NCBI GenBank assembly: GCA_900540425.1
Contig: UQFU01000024.1
Span: forward strand, 1 to 18,869
Source: an uncultured Alphaproteobacteria bacterium
Lineage (GTDB): Bacteria; Pseudomonadota; Alphaproteobacteria; RF32; CAG-239
Direction of reading: 5' to 3'
DNA: 18,869 nt
In this document: positions 15,796 through 18,869 of the stretch, in pieces
How the letters are laid out: every line of letters begins with the position of its first letter
Position numbering within the stretch: position 1 is the stretch's first letter
Position numbers and translations under genes: made by a program
The notes under the pieces: generated by a model
What the model saw: only the letters and a program-made list of their open reading frames with translations
Database searches by the model: none
What the model was told of the DNA's origin: nothing

Positions 15796-15880
15796 TGCCC
15801 TGAAGAAGACTCGAACTTCCACGACCATAACGGTCACAAGTACCTGAAACTTGCGCGTCTACCAATTCCGCCATCAGGGC
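15793..15880 (-). tRNA. tRNA-Leu, anticodon CAG
   Basis: 88 bases on the minus strand including an encoded CCA. Acceptor stem GCCCUGA/UCAGGGC with discriminator A; D arm with AAUUGGUAGA; anticodon stem CAAGU/ACUUG around loop UUCAGGU (anticodon CAG); long variable arm GACC-GUUAU-GGUC typical of class II tRNAs; T arm GGAAG-UUCGAGU-CUUCU. It lies 33 bases after uppP with no clear separate promoter, so it may be processed from the uppP transcript. No duplicated 3' end (attachment site) is visible elsewhere in the window. Confidence 0.96.
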
Positions 15881-15913
15881 ATATTCAACTCAGGTACGAA
15901 CAGTCTTATAATG

Positions 15914-16744
15914 TTATTTTTGCAAGATGTCAATATATCCGTACGAATTTAATAACAAAATTGTGCCTAAAATAATCCGATAAATGACAAACGGCAGAAA
16001 TGTTGACTTTTGGAGCCACCACATCATAATATAAATTGCTAAAATAGAAGCTACAAATGAATAAATCACTCCGTCAAGCGCTAAAAAAAGCTCCTGAATC
16101 TGATTCGTCGAATACAATTCATAGCCAACCAGAGCCGCCGCCCCCAGAATCGCTGGAATCGACAACAGCATAGAAAATTTTGCCGCTTCCGAACGCTCCA
16201 TTCCCAAGAAACGCGCCATTGTAATCGTAATCCCCGAACGGCTCGTCCCCGGAACCAGGGCCAAACATTGCGCCAATCCTATAAGCAACGCATCCAAAAT
16301 ACTCAAATGGTCAACCTTGCGAATAGTCATCCCTACCCTGTCAGCCACAAACAACAAAATTCCAAATCCCAGAATGGTCCAGCCGATAATTTTGCTGCCT
16401 TCGTCGTCACGAAACTCTATCCCATATTTACGAAACAGCAAACCGGTAATCACGACAGGAACAGTTCCGATAACCATCAGCCAAAACAACTTATTGCCGC
16501 TGTTTTTAAAATTCGGAATAAAAAAGGTCTTCAGCGTTCCTTTGACCACGTCCCAAATTGTCTTCCAAAAATAAATAATAACGGCAAAAATAGACCCCAG
16601 ATGCACCGCAACGTCCAAAGCGATTCCCTGATCTTCAAAAGTCGTAAACTTGGCAAACAAAATCAAATGCCCGGAAGAACTCACCGGCAAAAACTCGGTT
16701 ATGCCTTGCAAAACCGACAAAAATAAAATATGCAAATCAATCAC
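15914..16744 (-). CDS. uppP: Undecaprenyl-diphosphatase (UppP/BacA)
   Basis: Inner-membrane phosphatase converting undecaprenyl diphosphate to the monophosphate, recycling the lipid carrier of peptidoglycan and other envelope polymers; overexpression of the family gives bacitracin resistance. 276 residues (E. coli 273), polytopic. Both signature motifs are intact: QGITEFLPVSSSGH (residues 13-26, with E17 and H26) and PGTSRSG (165-171, with R169). The start is GTG at 16744, two bases after the stop of the receiver gene, whose 3' end supplies AGGAAAGAG as ribosome-binding site; the two are therefore translationally coupled. Confidence 0.96.
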   Translation of the reverse strand: MIDLHILFLSVLQGITEFLPVSSSGHLILFAKFTTFEDQGIALDVAVHLGSIFAVIIYFWKTIWDVVKGTLKTFFIPNFKNSGNKLFWLMVIGTVPVVITGLLFRKYGIEFRDDEGSKIIGWTILGFGILLFVADRVGMTIRKVDHLSILDALLIGLAQCLALVPGTSRSGITITMARFLGMERSEAAKFSMLLSIPAILGAAALVGYELYSTNQIQELFLALDGVIYSFVASILAIYIMMWWLQKSTFLPFVIYRIILGTILLLNSYGYIDILQK

Positions 16745-16746
16745 GT

Positions 16747-17172
16747 TCAGACTCTTTCCTGTTTAATTCCCAATGCGCTGCAAATCCGCTTTTTCAAAGC
16801 CAATGGAGAAATCGGCTTTACCAAATATTCCTGAATGCCCAAAATTTTGGCTTCCAAAACGGTTTTTTCTTTCGTGTCAACCGTAATCATAATAATCGGA
16901 ATATTTTTAAGCTCGTCATGAGGATTATTTTTAAGCTCTCTGGCAAAATCCAAACCGCTTTTCTGCGGCATCTGCTGATCCAGCAAAATCACGTCTATTT
17001 TGGAAGCCCCCACCATCTCCCTGGCTTCATCGGCGCTCCCGACTTCCTTAATATTTTTAATGCCGATCTGATACAATGCCGTCTTCGCAAAAGTGCGCGA
17101 AAACTTGTCATCATCCACAATCAAACAGGTAATGGTATCCCAAGGCACCTGCTTTTGTCCTGTATCACTCAT
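16747..17172 (-). CDS. Stand-alone CheY-like response regulator receiver
   Basis: A 141-residue single receiver domain with no output domain. The phosphorylation site and switch residues are all present: acidic triad D20-D21-D22 (LIVDDDKFSR), phospho-acceptor D65 (VILLDQQMP), T97 (MITVDT) and K119 (YLVKP). Such proteins act by binding a partner, or as phospho-relay shuttles. No histidine kinase is in the window. A strong GAGAGGTG ribosome-binding site precedes the ATG. The gene overlaps nothing but is only two bases from uppP, suggesting shared expression; whether it controls envelope processes is not shown. Confidence 0.93.
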   Translation of the reverse strand: MSDTGQKQVPWDTITCLIVDDDKFSRTFAKTALYQIGIKNIKEVGSADEAREMVGASKIDVILLDQQMPQKSGLDFARELKNNPHDELKNIPIIMITVDTKEKTVLEAKILGIQEYLVKPISPLALKKRICSALGIKQERV

Positions 17173-17233
17173 TGTTCACCTCTCAACCAGCATTTTCTCA
17201 AAGTATTTAGTTCAGAATAAACCAAAATAGTTA

Positions 17234-18094
17234 TCAATTGGTAAAACTCGGCGGATTAAAACAAACCGGCGTTTCGCTTCCGCCCAGCCGCAACAGAGAA
17301 AAAGGATTAAAACGGATCCCTTTCAAAGACGCCCCCCAATGCAAATGCGGACCGGTTACCCGCCCGGTTTTGCCGACTTCGCCGATAATCTCGCCCTTCT
17401 TAACCTTCTGCCCCTTTTGAACCGTAATTTTGTTCAAATGGGCATATATCGTTTGCAATCCGTACCCATGGTCAATAACGACAACATTTCCGGAATAAAA
17501 CAAATCGCCGGCCATCAAAACCACTTTGCCGTCGCCGGCCGCAGCCACCGGCATCCCTAACGGCGCGGCAATATCCGTTCCGGCATGAGGATTCATTTTC
17601 CGCCCGTTCATAATTCGTTGGCCGCCGAACTTGCCGCTGATACGGCCGGATACCGGCTGCATAAAACCGGTTTTCCAATACGCTTTGCGCAAATCTTCCG
17701 CCAACGCGCCGCGAACCTGCCGCCGCTCATCGTCAATTGCCGCCTGGTTTGCCGCCGAAGGTGTAACCTTCTTTTGCGGAACGCCTTTAATGTCCTGCAC
17801 GTCCCACTCGACCGGAAGCACCTTCAACGCCGCCGTTTTTACCGCACCGTCAGCCGTCACCAGTTGCAGTTCCTGCTGTTTTTCCGCCTCCCTGGCAAAA
17901 GCCATCAGAAAATTTCCGTCTTCGTCAATCATATATGTCTGCCCCCCGCTGACCGCCTTGGCAAAACCGGGTGCCCGTCCGTGCAAAACGTCTCCCTGCC
18001 GCAAACCGCCGCACCAAAGATCTTGTGCTGCTGCCGAAGCCGCCAGAACCGGAACAATGCTAAAGACCAAACAAATCCGCTTGCAAATTTTCAT
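17234..18094 (-). CDS. Secreted M23-family metallopeptidase (LytM domain)
   Basis: Predicted periplasmic peptidoglycan endopeptidase. 286 residues with an N-terminal signal peptide (hydrophobic [15 protein letters not shown], probable cleavage after the Ala run near residue 23). The C-terminal LytM domain (about 147-265) has the zinc-site motifs HxxxD (NPHAGTD, H170/D174) and HxH (GPHLHWG, H250/H252) plus H219 in IYAHL, all intact, so it should be active rather than a degenerate regulator. The middle (about 80-145) is a variable linker. The ATG overlaps the xseA 3' end by 35 bases, and a gap of 61 bases separates it from the receiver gene downstream. Confidence 0.94.
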   Translation of the reverse strand: MKICKRICLVFSIVPVLAASAAAQDLWCGGLRQGDVLHGRAPGFAKAVSGGQTYMIDEDGNFLMAFAREAEKQQELQLVTADGAVKTAALKVLPVEWDVQDIKGVPQKKVTPSAANQAAIDDERRQVRGALAEDLRKAYWKTGFMQPVSGRISGKFGGQRIMNGRKMNPHAGTDIAAPLGMPVAAAGDGKVVLMAGDLFYSGNVVVIDHGYGLQTIYAHLNKITVQKGQKVKKGEIIGEVGKTGRVTGPHLHWGASLKGIRFNPFSLLRLGGSETPVCFNPPSFTN

Positions 18095-18869
18095 TTTTCA
18101 TAACCTTTCTGACTTTTTTAGGACCAGGCTTAAACGCGGATGCCCCGCCAAGGCTTTCGGAAGGCGCTGCCGTAACCTTAACCGGACCATCGGCAAAATT
18201 AATCTCCAATCCCGCACTCCGGCGCGCCTGTTCCGCCGAATAAACCGTATTGCTTTCGCTGTCGCGAACCCAGACAAATCCTCGCTTAAGAACCGCTTCA
18301 ATCGAAACGTTTTCCAAACGGATACTCAGATTTCCCAAGCTTTCTTCCTTTTTTTCAACAATGTTTCTGATGTAATACGGCCGCAGCGCCAACTGCATTA
18401 TCTGATTTTTCTTCCCATCCAGATATTTGGCAAAAGACACTTTCAAACGTTCAACCCGGTCATCAAGTTTTTGCTGTTGTTCAAGAAGGATTTGCCCCAA
18501 ATTCGGAATTCCCCGGCCCAAACCGTCAAGCGCCGCCCGCCGTTCTTCAAAATAACGAAACATCGCGTTTTTCAGACGATTGCCCAAGTTTTCCGTCTGC
18601 ATCAAAAGCTCGGAACGAACCGGAACCGCAAACTCCGCCGCTCCGGTCGGGGTCGGTGCCCGCAAATCGGAAACGTAATCAATCAACATGGTATCCGTCT
18701 CATGCCCCACCGCCGAAATTAACGGAATTTTTGAAGCATAAACCGCCCGAATAACCACATCTTCGTTAAACGGCCACAAATCTTCCAAACTGCCGCCGCC
18801 CCGAGCCACAATCAAAACGTCGGGTCTGGGAACCGGGCCGTTCTCCGGCAAAGCGTTAAAACCGTTAAT
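18060..18869 (-). CDS. xseA: Exodeoxyribonuclease VII large subunit, C-terminal part (runs off the window)
   Basis: Large subunit of the single-strand-specific exonuclease VII. Only the last 269 residues are present; the frame is open to the window edge, and the N-terminal OB-fold part lies outside. The signature catalytic stretch is visible: [19 protein letters not shown], then [19 protein letters not shown] and [10 protein letters not shown]. The long helical region after it (about 100-190 of the fragment) is the usual coiled coil. The last residues ([12 protein letters not shown]) are encoded in the overlap with the M23 gene. The small subunit gene (xseB) is not in the window. Confidence 0.95.
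   Translation of the reverse strand: MNGFNALPENGPVPRPDVLIVARGGGSLEDLWPFNEDVVIRAVYASKIPLISAVGHETDTMLIDYVSDLRAPTPTGAAEFAVPVRSELLMQTENLGNRLKNAMFRYFEERRAALDGLGRGIPNLGQILLEQQQKLDDRVERLKVSFAKYLDGKKNQIMQLALRPYYIRNIVEKKEESLGNLSIRLENVSIEAVLKRGFVWVRDSESNTVYSAEQARRSAGLEINFADGPVKVTAAPSESLGGASAFKPGPKKVRKVMKNENLQADLFGL

Noticed and set aside
8920..15880. The CRISPR locus as an integrative island with tRNA attachment sites
   Set aside because: No duplicated tRNA 3' end, integrase or transposase is visible in the window; only the neighbouring tRNA and lower GC suggest transfer.
17631..18722. Plus-strand 363-codon frame opposite the M23 peptidase and xseA
   Set aside because: Spans two well-supported minus-strand genes and their overlap; no family features.

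Overview
The window looks like chromosomal DNA of a Gram-negative proteobacterium of moderate GC, most likely an AT-leaning alphaproteobacterium. The evidence is an inner-membrane RND efflux pump with its periplasmic adaptor, a xseA/M23-peptidase/receiver/uppP gene string, and a type II-C CRISPR-Cas locus whose Cas9 has Neisseria-like HNH spacing. The lineage is an inference from protein style and gene order, with no database search. Nearly all housekeeping genes are on the minus strand.

Layout. Bases 1-97 hold two terminators. Bases 98-5032 are a self-regulated efflux operon on the minus strand: tetR, then adaptor, then RND pump, with a palindrome between the -35 and -10 boxes ahead of tetR. 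Bases 5088-5375 are a small single-gene unit encoding a 58-residue protein. Bases 5482-7364 hold a 581-residue protein of unknown function with a long Ala/Gly/Val-rich C-terminal third. Bases 7437-8450 are mutY. Upstream of mutY are two exact 36-bp direct repeats separated by 30 bp, and then a small unit on the plus strand encoding a 68-residue protein.

Bases 9025-15586 are the centre of interest: a complete type II-C CRISPR-Cas locus in an unusual arrangement. cas9 and cas2 are on the minus strand. cas1 is on the plus strand at the far side of the array, so cas1 and cas2 converge on the array instead of lying side by side. The array has 24 repeats (one degenerate) and 23 spacers. A tracrRNA is divergent from cas9, with a recognisable promoter, a 24-nt perfect anti-repeat, a bulge, a 6-bp lower stem, a nexus-like hairpin and a terminator. 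Each repeat carries a promoter-like pair (TTGACC, 17 bp, then TG-A-TAAGCT), so each spacer could be transcribed separately. The degenerate repeat is at the transcription-upstream end (cas1 side), and a strong terminator follows the last repeat. These points fit the reversed polarity and repeat-internal promoters known for Neisseria and Campylobacter II-C arrays.

Bases 15595-15880 hold structured intergenic DNA, terminators and tRNA-Leu(CAG). Bases 15914-18869 hold, on the minus strand and reading leftward from the window edge, the 3' part of xseA, an M23 metallopeptidase, a stand-alone CheY-like receiver and uppP. The genes in this string overlap or lie close together and are probably largely co-transcribed.

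All catalytic motifs of Cas9, Cas1 and Cas2 that I can judge are intact, and the tracrRNA matches the repeats perfectly. I infer that the locus is, or recently was, functional.
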